64,000 nucleotides of DNA, taken from the NCBI RefSeq assembly GCF_038594945.1, contig NZ_JBCFYD010000001.1, forward strand, positions 496,001 through 560,000, written 5' to 3'. The notes beneath the pieces were generated by a model. It searched no databases. It saw only the letters and a program-made list of their open reading frames with translations, and was not told the DNA's origin. The DNA is from Fodinibius sp. Rm-B-1B1-1. Lineage in GTDB: Bacteria > Bacteroidota > Rhodothermia > Balneolales > Balneolaceae. The translations under genes were made by a program, and so were the position numbers. Shown piece after piece: positions 26,845-34,763 of this stretch. Each line of letters begins with the position of its first letter. The stretch's first letter is position 1.

Positions 26845-27117
26845 ATGGAACATACATTACATTCCTCCGACCAGTCATGCGGTTGCGGCTGCACAGATCA
26901 CTCATTAGCGAATGGGTCCGGGTACCTGCAAAGCGATTGCGGATGCCAAACAGGCTTGGGTGAATCAAGCCAAGACAAAACCAACAGTGAGACCCAAGAA
27001 GATCTGATCAAGGAAGCCAAAAAGTACATCAACAGCGAAATACCAACGCCAGTAAAAGTAGTCGGCGGGCTGGCAGCCCTAGGCCTGTTGCTTATAGCCA
27101 CAAGAGGTAAAAAGTAA
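26845..27117 (+). CDS. Cys-cluster mini-protein with C-terminal transmembrane anchor, 90 residues
   Basis: The head contains SCGCGCTDHS near residue 12 and DCGCQTG near 32, six Cys in all, arranged as two Cys-Gly clusters able to hold a metal ion or form disulfides. About 40-65 is a charged helix, and 68-84 (VKVVGGLAALGLLLIAT) is a membrane span followed by RGKK. It overlaps the next gene by one base (TAATG). It has the tail-anchored layout typical of this block and no recognised family. Confidence 0.65.
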   Translation: MEHTLHSSDQSCGCGCTDHSLANGSGYLQSDCGCQTGLGESSQDKTNSETQEDLIKEAKKYINSEIPTPVKVVGGLAALGLLLIATRGKK

Positions 27118-27650
27118 TGAATATCCAAGATTATAACGCACTGCTGGACAGTTACGGCAACCACTTCTCTATCGAAGAACTCGAAATCCAGGGTCCAGGA
27201 ACCGTCAAGCGCATGGACATCGGATTTCTGCGTTCGTTTTTAGCATGGCGCCGATGGCACGGGCTGCCAACTCTTATCAGCTCTGCCTGGAGAAAGGGAG
27301 ACCAAAAATCTCACGGCCACGGACTAGCTTTTGATGTATTGCTTTTTGACCAGTGGCTTTCCAGTCAAGTTTCAGAAATCCAACATTGGTTGCTTGCCAC
27401 CACTTGGGGATTTAATGGCGTAGGCTTGTACTTTGATTGGATGTACACCAACAAAGAAGGTAACAAAGTACCGGCTATCGGTTTGCACGTGGACGGATGG
27501 GCAGGGAACGGCCATTCCCAGCGTCCGCTACGGTGGCTGCGAATCAACGGCCAGTATTACTACCAATCACTTGCCAGCGGCCACTTCTATTGCAAATCGA
27601 ATAAGCAATCTTTAACGCTGGATGAGGCGATATGGAGATATGCCCCATGA
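27117..27650 (+). CDS. M15/hedgehog-type metallopeptidase-like endolysin
   Basis: This 177-residue soluble protein carries SAWRKGDQKSHGHGLAFDV (zinc ligands His and Asp of the SxHxxGxAxD type) and a later GLHVDGW, the second HxD-type ligand pair expected for peptidase M15 or hedgehog-like amidases. There is no signal peptide, so it would need a holin or virion delivery. Its position at the end of the block, immediately before three small hydrophobic proteins, suggests a lysis cassette. Catalysis is inferred from motif order. Confidence 0.65.
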   Translation: MNIQDYNALLDSYGNHFSIEELEIQGPGTVKRMDIGFLRSFLAWRRWHGLPTLISSAWRKGDQKSHGHGLAFDVLLFDQWLSSQVSEIQHWLLATTWGFNGVGLYFDWMYTNKEGNKVPAIGLHVDGWAGNGHSQRPLRWLRINGQYYYQSLASGHFYCKSNKQSLTLDEAIWRYAP

Positions 27651-28006
27651 ACAACTCAAAAACGGATAGCTTTTTCAAAAAGTACAAAGAGCTGATTGTC
27701 ACCACGATCATCTGCCTGTTTTTAACCGGAATCTATGATTCCATAAATAACCAGACCGCTGAAATCAAAAAGTGGTACCAGCTGATGATTGGCATCAATG
27801 AGAAAGTGAAAGTGCAGGCTGACAACCTCCATAGATTGGAAAAAAGCTTAGAAACCCATGCCCAGCATGCGGATGAACGATTCAAAGATCACAACAGGCG
27901 AATTCGCTCTATTGAATTCAAAACCATTCCCACCCAACTCCACCGGTATAAGTCTCTAATTAAGGAGGACACCTCTCATGCTGAAGATACTAAAACCAAT
28001 TATTAA
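27647..28006 (+). CDS. Small single-span membrane protein, spanin/holin-like, 119 residues
   Basis: The start chosen is the ATG at 27647, which overlaps the peptidase stop (ATGA); an ATG at 27632 is also in frame. The sequence has one N-terminal span (ELIVTTIICLFLTGIYDSI) and then a charged coiled-coil helix (about 35-95). This membrane anchor plus long external helix resembles phage lysis accessory proteins. It overlaps the next gene by 29 bases. No family is confirmed. Confidence 0.5.
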   Translation: MNNSKTDSFFKKYKELIVTTIICLFLTGIYDSINNQTAEIKKWYQLMIGINEKVKVQADNLHRLEKSLETHAQHADERFKDHNRRIRSIEFKTIPTQLHRYKSLIKEDTSHAEDTKTNY

Positions 28007-28445
28007 GGCTGTTCCCACCTTAATCAGTCTTTTCAAAAGCAAAACCCCTGAAAAGGGAAAAGGAATCGTAAAAAGTGGCATAGCCAGCCTCACAGTTTCA
28101 GGACTTATATCAACAGGAAAACTGTCTGCATCTGGTATTGATACAACCCTTTTGCTCATCCTCTCCATCCTAGAGATCATAGGATATCTCTATGGCATGA
28201 TAGCCATTTCTTCAGGTGCGGCCCAAACCAACGGCATAGACCAGCTACTCCAAGGCCAGGGAGAAGGCCTACAAAAACAACAGGCAAAAAACCTGGGACG
28301 CCATTGGCTCAAACAGATCCAGAAGAACCAACATCAAAAGCTACCAGGCAACTCTTTGTTTGATGACGACCGCTCCGACCTACAAGTCAAAGCCATGGAT
28401 ATTTCCAAATACAAAACCCATAAACCTAATAAGAATAACCAATGA
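27978..28445 (+). CDS. Membrane protein, holin-like, 155 residues
   Basis: The start is fixed by a strong TAAGGAGG at 27961-27968, nine bases upstream. The N-terminal 20 residues are amphipathic and basic. About 30-50 is a weak hydrophobic helix and about 53-78 (LLLILSILEIIGYLYGMIAI) is a clear span; the C-terminal half is polar and basic. The gene overlaps its neighbours on both sides. The topology fits a small holin or virion membrane protein. Confidence 0.5.
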   Translation: MLKILKPIIKAVPTLISLFKSKTPEKGKGIVKSGIASLTVSGLISTGKLSASGIDTTLLLILSILEIIGYLYGMIAISSGAAQTNGIDQLLQGQGEGLQKQQAKNLGRHWLKQIQKNQHQKLPGNSLFDDDRSDLQVKAMDISKYKTHKPNKNNQ

Positions 28446-28816
28446 TTACCTTCCTAACTTTTTTATTTACCACCATCCTGCTCCTTACCACCAGCGAATG
28501 GGTAACTAGTCTGCTCACTCCGAATAACCTAGCCGAAATAGGCGTGGTAATATTGGGAATAATCGCCGTTTCGGCCTCGGCTCAAATCCGAACCCTGTTT
28601 GAAAAATGCCAAGAGATTCTTCGCTTGTATGCCCGATACACCAACCCCACCAGCGAAGAAGGTAGAAAACTCTCTCCACAGGAAAAGGAGCGACTGCTTG
28701 ATCTTTTTCTACATGAGTTGCGGATGGTAATTGAGCAATTTGGTGGGAAAATAGTTATTCGGATAGGTGGATTTATTAGGAAGGTGTTTGATAAGCTGTT
28801 TGGATATAAGGCATAA
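28442..28816 (+). CDS. Two-span holin-like protein, 124 residues, last gene of the virus-like block
   Basis: It overlaps the previous gene by four bases (ATGA). It has two N-terminal spans (LTFLFTTILLLTTSEW; IGVVILGIIAVSASAQI) and then a charged helical cytoplasmic part ending VFDKLFGYKA. The size and two-span layout are common for holins. The gene ends seven bases before the 3' end of lspA on the other strand, so the right boundary of the element is probably at or very near 28816-28823. Confidence 0.55.
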   Translation: MITFLTFLFTTILLLTTSEWVTSLLTPNNLAEIGVVILGIIAVSASAQIRTLFEKCQEILRLYARYTNPTSEEGRKLSPQEKERLLDLFLHELRMVIEQFGGKIVIRIGGFIRKVFDKLFGYKA

Positions 28817-28822
28817 CTGATT

Positions 28823-29377
28823 TCAGGCAGGGGAATGGTCGGTTAACGACTTATTTTGTTCTGATGGTTCCGGTAACAGGCGCCGATTAAACAATAATAG
28901 TAGAATGATAGAAGTGCTTATAAACACATCCGCCATATTGAAAATATAGGGGAATACCGGATCACCGCCAATGGAAAAGGTAAAGTACAGAAAGTCATTT
29001 ACGCGACCCTGCAAGATATGTCCGTAGCCTTCTATTTTGGCCATAATCAGCCGGTCGATGATATTCCCCAGCGCTCCGCCCAGTATCAGTCCCATGCAGA
29101 TAAGGTACCCGGGGGTTGCCTGGCTCAAATTCCTTGCTACGTATATAAAAATACCGGCGACCGCCACAATGGAAATCAGGCTGATAGCCCAGGTGGGAAA
29201 CCAGTCAATTCCCAGCGCCATACCCGGATTTTGGGTGTAGGCAAAAATCAGCCAACCCGGAATGATTTCCAGGTTCTGCAGGGACGGGGTCGTACGAACC
29301 AGTTGTTTGGTGAGTTGATCGATGAGTGCCGCCAGCAGGACCGGCGCAAACAAAAACCACAATTTTTTTCTGTTCAT
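28823..29377 (-). CDS. lspA: Lipoprotein signal peptidase (signal peptidase II)
   Basis: A 184-residue integral membrane protein with four spans. The catalytic Asp pair is visible in GNIIDRL and in FNMADVFIS, each in the family context (GGALGN before the first). It cleaves the signal peptide of prolipoproteins in the inner membrane after lipidation of the Cys. Several lipoprotein-type precursors (lipobox before Cys) are encoded downstream, including a multicopper oxidase, DUF411, TlpA and cytochrome genes. Copies of lspA often travel with metal-resistance islands, so this may not be the housekeeping copy. Confidence 0.95.
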   Translation of the reverse strand: MNRKKLWFLFAPVLLAALIDQLTKQLVRTTPSLQNLEIIPGWLIFAYTQNPGMALGIDWFPTWAISLISIVAVAGIFIYVARNLSQATPGYLICMGLILGGALGNIIDRLIMAKIEGYGHILQGRVNDFLYFTFSIGGDPVFPYIFNMADVFISTSIILLLLFNRRLLPEPSEQNKSLTDHSPA

Positions 29378-29424
29378 AAGGGCTGATATTACAAATATAT
29401 TGGGGTTAGAAGAATATCCGGTAC

Positions 29425-29439
29425 AACGATTGGATCGTT
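29425..29439. promoter_or_regulatory. Inverted repeat AACGAT-tgg-ATCGTT between lspA and the cadmium sensor
   Basis: A perfect six-base inverted repeat with a three-base centre in the divergent space between lspA and the ArsR-type gene. It could be an operator or a short mRNA stem. The evidence is the symmetry alone. Confidence 0.3.
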
Positions 29440-29454
29440 ATGTTGTTTTGAATA

Positions 29455-29470
29455 ATATATAATTATATAT
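29455..29470. promoter_or_regulatory. Candidate ArsR/SmtB operator, 16-base perfect palindrome
   Basis: ATATATAATTATATAT lies 29 bases before the start of the CmtR-like sensor gene. AT-rich palindromes of this type overlapping the promoter are the usual binding sites of ArsR/SmtB repressors, so autoregulation of the sensor and its CDF transporter is likely. AT-rich palindromes also arise by chance. Confidence 0.45.
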
Positions 29471-29499
29471 TTATATAAACATAATTAATCAACCTTTTT

Positions 29500-29829
29500 A
29501 TGCCTTCCATAACAGCTGAACCCGGCATCGAATTAAAATCGAAACTGTTCCGCGGCTTCTCCGACGGCTCCCGCCTTTCCATTTTAAAGATTTTGGTAGA
29601 GGGAGATACCACCGTGGGTGAGATCGTGGAACAGACCGGCCTGAGCCAGCCCAACGTGTCCAGTCACCTGCGCTGCCTCAGCGAGTGCGGACTTGCTCTA
29701 AGCCGCAGGGACGGCCGCCATATCTATTACCGGGCCAGCGATCCCCGCGTGCACAAAATCATACAGCTTGCTGAAGAACTGCTGGCCGACAGCGCCAAAG
29801 GAATCTACGAATGTACACGGTACGAGTAA
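29500..29829 (+). CDS. ArsR/SmtB-family sensor, CmtR-like (cadmium/lead type)
   Basis: A 109-residue winged-helix repressor. The recognition helix is in GLSQPNVSSHLRCLSECGL, the wing in RRDGRHIYYRA. Cys59 and Cys63 (CLSEC) lie in the recognition-helix region and Cys105 lies near the C-terminus. This spacing follows mycobacterial CmtR, which binds Cd and Pb through Cys57, Cys61 and Cys102. It should repress transcription until metal binds. A CDF transporter follows in the same direction 39 bases later, and a perfect palindrome lies upstream. Confidence 0.85.
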   Translation: MPSITAEPGIELKSKLFRGFSDGSRLSILKILVEGDTTVGEIVEQTGLSQPNVSSHLRCLSECGLALSRRDGRHIYYRASDPRVHKIIQLAEELLADSAKGIYECTRYE

Positions 29830-29868
29830 TACAGCCTTACCATACTATATTCCCTGAGTTAACAAACC

Positions 29869-30660
29869 ATGAAGAAATCAACGTTTAAAATTACGCAAAT
29901 GGATTGCTCTTCCGAAGAGCAACTGATTCGAATGAAACTGGAAGACATTGGAACTATACAATGGCTGGACTTTGATATTCCAAATCGTACACTGAGCGTT
30001 TATCATGAGGAAGGGATATCTGAAATAGACGATGCCCTTAACTCATTAAATCTAAATTCTTCCTTTGAAACGACGAAAAAAGTGATTGATATACCTTCTT
30101 CTAATAAGAAACAAGAGAAAAAGATATTGTGGTGGGTTCTGGGTATCAATGCGGTCTTTTTTGTCATAGAAATGACGGCCGGCTGGCTTGTCAACTCGAT
30201 GGGCCTGATCGCAGATTCCCTGGATATGCTGGCAGATGCGTCCGTTTACGGGCTTAGCCTGTTTGCGGTAGGCAGTACCGTTGCAAGGAAAAAGAAGGTG
30301 GCAAAAATAAGCGGCTATCTCCAGATGGGATTGGCTTCTCTGGGATTTTTAGAAGTACTCCGCCGATTTATGGGCGTAGGCGAAACGCCTTTGTTTCAAT
30401 GGATGATTATCATTGCCTCTGTAGCACTCGTCGCGAATCTCGTTACCCTTTGGCTCATAAATAAAGCTAAAAGTCAGGAAGCCCACATGAGGGCAAGCTC
30501 TATTTTCACTTCGAATGATATCATTGTAAATAGCGGCGTAATTACAGCCGGTATTCTGGTTTATTTTACAGGCTCTAAGTGGCCGGACTTAGTGATTGGA
30601 GCCGTCGTATTTTGTTTTGTAATGTGGGGTGCCATACGAATTTTAAGGTTATCTAAATAG
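29869..30660 (+). CDS. Cation diffusion facilitator (CDF) transporter with N-terminal metal-binding-like domain
   Basis: The first 80 residues look like a small ferredoxin-like domain beginning KITQMDCSSEEQ, comparable to heavy-metal-associated domains but with one Cys. The membrane part has family motifs MGLIADSLDMLADASVYG (metal-site Asp residues) and FTSNDIIVNSGV, and ends WPDLVIGAVVFCF. CDF proteins export divalent metals by proton antiport. There is no C-terminal cytoplasmic domain, so it is short (263 residues). It is probably regulated with the preceding CmtR-like sensor. The substrate is likely Cd, Zn or Pb. Confidence 0.85.
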   Translation: MKKSTFKITQMDCSSEEQLIRMKLEDIGTIQWLDFDIPNRTLSVYHEEGISEIDDALNSLNLNSSFETTKKVIDIPSSNKKQEKKILWWVLGINAVFFVIEMTAGWLVNSMGLIADSLDMLADASVYGLSLFAVGSTVARKKKVAKISGYLQMGLASLGFLEVLRRFMGVGETPLFQWMIIIASVALVANLVTLWLINKAKSQEAHMRASSIFTSNDIIVNSGVITAGILVYFTGSKWPDLVIGAVVFCFVMWGAIRILRLSK

Positions 30661-30746
30661 AATATATACCGGTCTTAAATGGTCCAAGTTATATGTAAGC
30701 TTAATTCTACTAATTTCAATATGTAAAATAGCAAGGATATACTATT

Positions 30747-32288
30747 ATGAAACGCAAAGAATTCCTTAAACTTTTGAGTATTGGTACCGGAGTGGCAACA
30801 TTTTCACCAGGGCTGCTGGCCTGCACCTCGGACGGAAATACCGATCTGGCACTGCCTGACAACGCTTTTTCCCGTTCGCTGGTCTTCCCGGAAGAGATTC
30901 GCGCAAACGATTTTGAGCTGGCCGCCGAAACCGCCCGGCATACCCTGGCCGGAGATACGTCTTCGGATGTCTATACCCTCAACGGCTCGCTGCCCAGCCC
31001 CACCATCCGTGTAAAGAGGGGTGAAAGCCTGGCCATCGACTACCAAAACCGCATCGACCAAGAGAGCATTATTCACTGGCACGGGCTGATCGTCCCGCCC
31101 GACATGGACGGCCACCCTAAAGATGCTGTCCAGCCCGGACAAACCTACAACTACCGCTTCGATATTGACCAACGGGCCGGCACCTACTGGTACCACCCCC
31201 ACCCCGACAAGCTGACCGGCCCGCAGGTGTACCGGGGGCTAGGCGGTCTTTTCATCATTGAAGATGAAGAGGAGCAGGCGTTGAATTTGCCGTCGGGAGA
31301 CTACGAGTTGCCTTTGATCGTCCAGGATAAAAGATTCAACGACAGTGGACAGATGACCTACAACCTGAACAGAATGGACCGGCGGATGGGGTTCTTTGGA
31401 AATACCATACTGGTTAACGGCATGCAGGCACCCTACCACGAAGTAAGTAATCGTTTTTATCGGCTGCGCCTGCTGAACGGTTCGAATGCTCGCATTCTGG
31501 ATTTTTCCTTTAGCGACGACAGCTCGTTTTATGTTATCGGAAGCGACGGGGGGCTGCACGACCGACCGTATGAAATCTCTTCCATTACCTTAACGCCGGG
31601 CGAACGGGCCGACCTGCTGGTGGACTTCAGCGGCTATGAAGCAGGAAAGAAGGTTCGCATGACCGCCGAGCCCCGAAACGGCATGGGCGGGATGATGAAT
31701 GGTATGATGGACGGCGGAAGGAATGGAAATCGTTGGTGGAATCGTGGCCGGAGGCGAAATAACCGTGATAACGACGGTGGAAACATGTGCTGCGGTAGGG
31801 ATGGTGCCGGGAATAGCGGCGGGGCTTTCCTGGAATTTCGTATCACCAACAAGGAAGAAGATTCCTTCCGGTTGCCGCAAGCCCTCACGGAGCTGTCGTT
31901 CCCCGATGAGGCCGACGCCGACCGCACCCGCCGCATCGACCTGACCATGGAGATGATGCGCGGGCCGGCTATCGACGGAAAGTTTTTTGAAATGCTGCGA
32001 GCGGACCAAACTGTGCAGCAGGGCGCCCTGGAGGTCTGGGAGTTTAATAACCGCACCGGGATGCCGCATCCCATGCATCTGCACGCCACCCAGTTTAAAG
32101 TGCTGGACCGCAGCCGGGGCAGTCTGGCCCCGCACGAGCGCGGCTGGAAAGACACGGTCCGCGTTGAACGCAGGGAAACCGTACGTATGCTTACCAAGTT
32201 CGATGCCGAAAAAGGCCTGTACGCATTTCACTGCCACAATCTGGAGCACGAAGACAACGGCATGATGGCCAATTTCGAGATTGTATAA
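30747..32288 (+). CDS. Multicopper oxidase (CueO-like), exported lipoprotein type
   Basis: The N-terminus MKRKEFLKLLSIG is a Tat-like signal with Lys in place of one Arg, and ends in the lipobox LLAC. Copper ligands appear in the right order: IHWHGL, YWYHPHPDK, HPMHLHA and FHCHNLEHEDNGMM, covering type 1, 2 and 3 sites. Between about residues 310 and 355 there is an insertion rich in Met, Asn, Arg and Gly with a Cys pair, where CueO has its Met-rich copper-binding region. It should oxidise Cu(I) to the less toxic Cu(II) at the membrane face. A short gap precedes a DUF4105 gene. Confidence 0.9.
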   Translation: MKRKEFLKLLSIGTGVATFSPGLLACTSDGNTDLALPDNAFSRSLVFPEEIRANDFELAAETARHTLAGDTSSDVYTLNGSLPSPTIRVKRGESLAIDYQNRIDQESIIHWHGLIVPPDMDGHPKDAVQPGQTYNYRFDIDQRAGTYWYHPHPDKLTGPQVYRGLGGLFIIEDEEEQALNLPSGDYELPLIVQDKRFNDSGQMTYNLNRMDRRMGFFGNTILVNGMQAPYHEVSNRFYRLRLLNGSNARILDFSFSDDSSFYVIGSDGGLHDRPYEISSITLTPGERADLLVDFSGYEAGKKVRMTAEPRNGMGGMMNGMMDGGRNGNRWWNRGRRRNNRDNDGGNMCCGRDGAGNSGGAFLEFRITNKEEDSFRLPQALTELSFPDEADADRTRRIDLTMEMMRGPAIDGKFFEMLRADQTVQQGALEVWEFNNRTGMPHPMHLHATQFKVLDRSRGSLAPHERGWKDTVRVERRETVRMLTKFDAEKGLYAFHCHNLEHEDNGMMANFEIV

Positions 32289-32292
32289 AGTC

Positions 32293-33543
32293 ATGCCCGT
32301 TTTAACTGTTGATCAATGTTTCATATACAAATACAAAAAGTTCTGCATCCTGCTGGCAGTATTTTTTGGGGTTTTAACCACTCCGCTTTGGGCACAGCAG
32401 GCACAGCTTTCGTCTGAGACTAAGGTAAGTCTTATCACAGCCTCACCGGGCGATGAACTCTATACAATTTTCGGCCACACCGCCCTGCGGATTACCGATC
32501 CGACCAATAACATCGACCGCACCTACAACTACGGCACCTTCGATTTTGATACCGAAGGCTTTTACCGGAAGTTTGCCCTTGGCAACCTGCAATATTTTCT
32601 TTCGGTAAACGAATACGAAAGGGCAAAACAAGCATACCTGAAGGCCGGACGCACCATTACTGAGCAGCGGCTCAATCTTAGCCTGGAGCAAACCCAACAA
32701 CTGTTCCGCTATTTACAGACTAACGCCCGGCCCGAAAACCGGTACTACTCCTATGAGTTCTTTTATGACAACTGTACTACACGGGTCTATGACGCCATCA
32801 ATGCAGTTGCGGGTGACGCGCTTCGATTTCAAGAGCCACTGAATCCGAAGCAGGAAAGTTTCCGGGAGTTTATCAATTCCTATCTGGAACCGGTGCCTTG
32901 GGTTAAACTGGGTGTTAATCTGGTACTGGGTCTTCCAACCGATGAAATTCCTTCAGGGTCAGAAATGCTATTTTTACCCAATCTTCTCAAAAAACGTTTT
33001 GCTAATGCCAAAATTCAAAATGCTGACACTTCTGTCGCTTTGGTCGATGATCAAACAATTTATACTCCCGCTAATAAAGCTGTCCTTAACCCGCCGGTCT
33101 TAACCCCTAAACTTGTTTTTTGGTCGTTGTTCGTTCTTGTGATACCACTTGGAATTGCTTTCTCTAATAAGCAATCTCTCTGGCGTTGGTTTGATTGCGT
33201 GCTCTTTGGGATTGTGGGCGGGATTGGATTTCTCATCCTAATTCTTTGGTTGTTTTCTGCGTATCCGACTACCACATGGAATGCCAATATAGTATGGACA
33301 TTAATAGCTCCCATAATTCTATACGTAGTTATCCATAAAAAGAAATGCCGGTTACAAACATGGAAGTTGACAGAACCGGTCATCTTGGGAATTGTTTTCA
33401 TGGCAATGACATTTTTATTAATTCATCAGGATATCCCGCCTGCCCTCTATCCCGTATTGGTTCTTTTAATTTTTAGAGGTTGGATGTGTTTTTTCATGAG
33501 TAAGCCAAAGTATGCTACCTTGTTAGAGGTCAACTCCAATTAA
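32293..33543 (+). CDS. DUF4105-containing membrane protein
   Basis: The start is the ATG at 32293, four bases after the oxidase stop. A signal or N-terminal span (FCILLAVFFGVLTTPLWA) leads into a periplasmic DUF4105 domain: SPGDELYTIFGHTALRI, then RTYNYGTFDF and FYDNCTTRVYDAI with the conserved Cys. The C-terminal third has about four spans. The domain resembles the N-terminal part of Lnb, an enzyme of lipoprotein N-acylation, which is of interest because several lipoproteins are encoded nearby. Catalysis is not proven. Confidence 0.8.
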   Translation: MPVLTVDQCFIYKYKKFCILLAVFFGVLTTPLWAQQAQLSSETKVSLITASPGDELYTIFGHTALRITDPTNNIDRTYNYGTFDFDTEGFYRKFALGNLQYFLSVNEYERAKQAYLKAGRTITEQRLNLSLEQTQQLFRYLQTNARPENRYYSYEFFYDNCTTRVYDAINAVAGDALRFQEPLNPKQESFREFINSYLEPVPWVKLGVNLVLGLPTDEIPSGSEMLFLPNLLKKRFANAKIQNADTSVALVDDQTIYTPANKAVLNPPVLTPKLVFWSLFVLVIPLGIAFSNKQSLWRWFDCVLFGIVGGIGFLILILWLFSAYPTTTWNANIVWTLIAPIILYVVIHKKKCRLQTWKLTEPVILGIVFMAMTFLLIHQDIPPALYPVLVLLIFRGWMCFFMSKPKYATLLEVNSN

Positions 33544-33600
33544 TATTAACCCAGATAAGACGATTTAAGAAGCCCTGGTTTGTAATCCCCTCATGACCTA

Positions 33601-34119
33601 TTGTTTCCCTCAATTTATTATGATTACCTAATTTCTTATCTTCCTACCGAATTCTATAATCGCGGTTCTACATTGAAAGGAAATATCAGGAAATACCGTC
33701 ATGCTATATTGTTGCTGCTGATCACGTTTGCAGCAAATATAGTTTTGCCATCAGCTCACCATGCGGTAACCCTGTTCTGTCAAATGGAGACCACCCCGCA
33801 ACTTGTGGCCAGTGTTTCCGATAAGTCTGTCGAATGCTGCCCTGAGGTTAAGACAGAGAATGCTGATAAATCGGCAAGTACAGATCAAATTGAAAGTTGT
33901 ACTTTCAGGGCAGTTTGCCAGCAATCTTTTTCCCATTCCCTTATCGACCTGACGAGCCCGTTGCCCATGGAAAAGTTGTTTGCCAAAGCTATCTGGCCGA
34001 CACAAACGGTTTCCAATCACATACAGGATAAAGGACTATTCATAAACCTTCCGCTGGATAATTCGTTATCTTATTCTACTCCTCCCATCTTCTTGATAAA
34101 CAGCACTTTTCTGAATTAG
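33601..34119 (+). CDS. Small exported Cys-containing protein
   Basis: The frame is open from a TTG at 33601; a second TTG at 33673 gives a better signal peptide (RKYRHAILLLLITFAANIV), so the start is uncertain. The mature part has VECCPEVK and two further Cys, suggesting metal or disulfide chemistry outside the cytoplasm. No family is assigned. A TTTAAG at 33563 followed by 11 bases and TGTAAT resembles half of the copper-promoter element found elsewhere in this island. The downstream genes are DUF411 and thioredoxin-like. Confidence 0.55.
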   Translation: MFPSIYYDYLISYLPTEFYNRGSTLKGNIRKYRHAILLLLITFAANIVLPSAHHAVTLFCQMETTPQLVASVSDKSVECCPEVKTENADKSASTDQIESCTFRAVCQQSFSHSLIDLTSPLPMEKLFAKAIWPTQTVSNHIQDKGLFINLPLDNSLSYSTPPIFLINSTFLN

Positions 34120-34254
34120 CAACTCTTCTCTAAGCGATACTATTAGGAGGGCTTTCCATATCCTCGCATCTAATTACATAGCCTTAGCTCCTAACCAAAT
34201 AGTATCCAATCCACCTCACTGATTTTTAATTCAATAACTCTATATCCTTTAAAA

Positions 34255-34755
34255 ATGAAATACCAAACTTCACGATCATATTTCTTGGCAGTTCTCGTCC
34301 TGTTTATCGGCATTATTGGCTGCTCCCAGGGAAAACAAGATAAAACCAATACAACAGATGATGTAGCCCTTGCACAACCCAAACCGATCAATGTGACGAT
34401 GTACAAAAATCCGAACTGCAAGTGTTGCTCCAAGTGGGCCACCTACATGGAGGAAAACGGATTTTCAGTGACCGAGCAGCCGACAGATACGCTTGCCTCC
34501 GTTAAGAAACAAAAAGGTGTTCCGGATAAACTCAGTGCCTGCCATACGGTAGTTGTCAGGGGATATATCGTAGAAGGGCATGTCCCGGCCAAAGCAGTTC
34601 GGGAACTGCTTAAAAAACAACCCAACGCCAAGGGTATTACCGTGCCCGGCATGCCGGCTCAATCCCCGGGTATGGCGGAAGAGCCCGGACCAGTTGACGT
34701 ATACTTTTTTAATGGGCCCGACCAAGTCGCCTATTTTGGAAAGATTAAACCATAA
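34255..34755 (+). CDS. DUF411 metal-binding lipoprotein
   Basis: The signal peptide ends in a lipobox (FIGIIGCSQ). The DUF411 domain starts VTMYKNPNCKCCSKWATYM, with the Cys triplet CKCC expected to bind copper or another soft metal. It continues LSACHTVVVRGYIVEGHVP, where C and H are conserved, and ends near GITVPGMPAQSPGM. The fold is thioredoxin-like. DUF411 proteins are usual members of copper-resistance clusters; the exact role (chaperone or sensor) is unknown. It is probably co-transcribed with the small gene that starts eight bases later. Confidence 0.9.
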   Translation: MKYQTSRSYFLAVLVLFIGIIGCSQGKQDKTNTTDDVALAQPKPINVTMYKNPNCKCCSKWATYMEENGFSVTEQPTDTLASVKKQKGVPDKLSACHTVVVRGYIVEGHVPAKAVRELLKKQPNAKGITVPGMPAQSPGMAEEPGPVDVYFFNGPDQVAYFGKIKP

Positions 34756-34763
34756 ATGACGCT

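Noticed and set aside
7701-28816. Tailed prophage (Caudoviricetes) interpretation
   Set aside because: No terminase large subunit, portal, head protease, tail tube, sheath or tape-measure protein is visible in 21 kb of contiguous genes, and the many single-span proteins are atypical for tailed phages.
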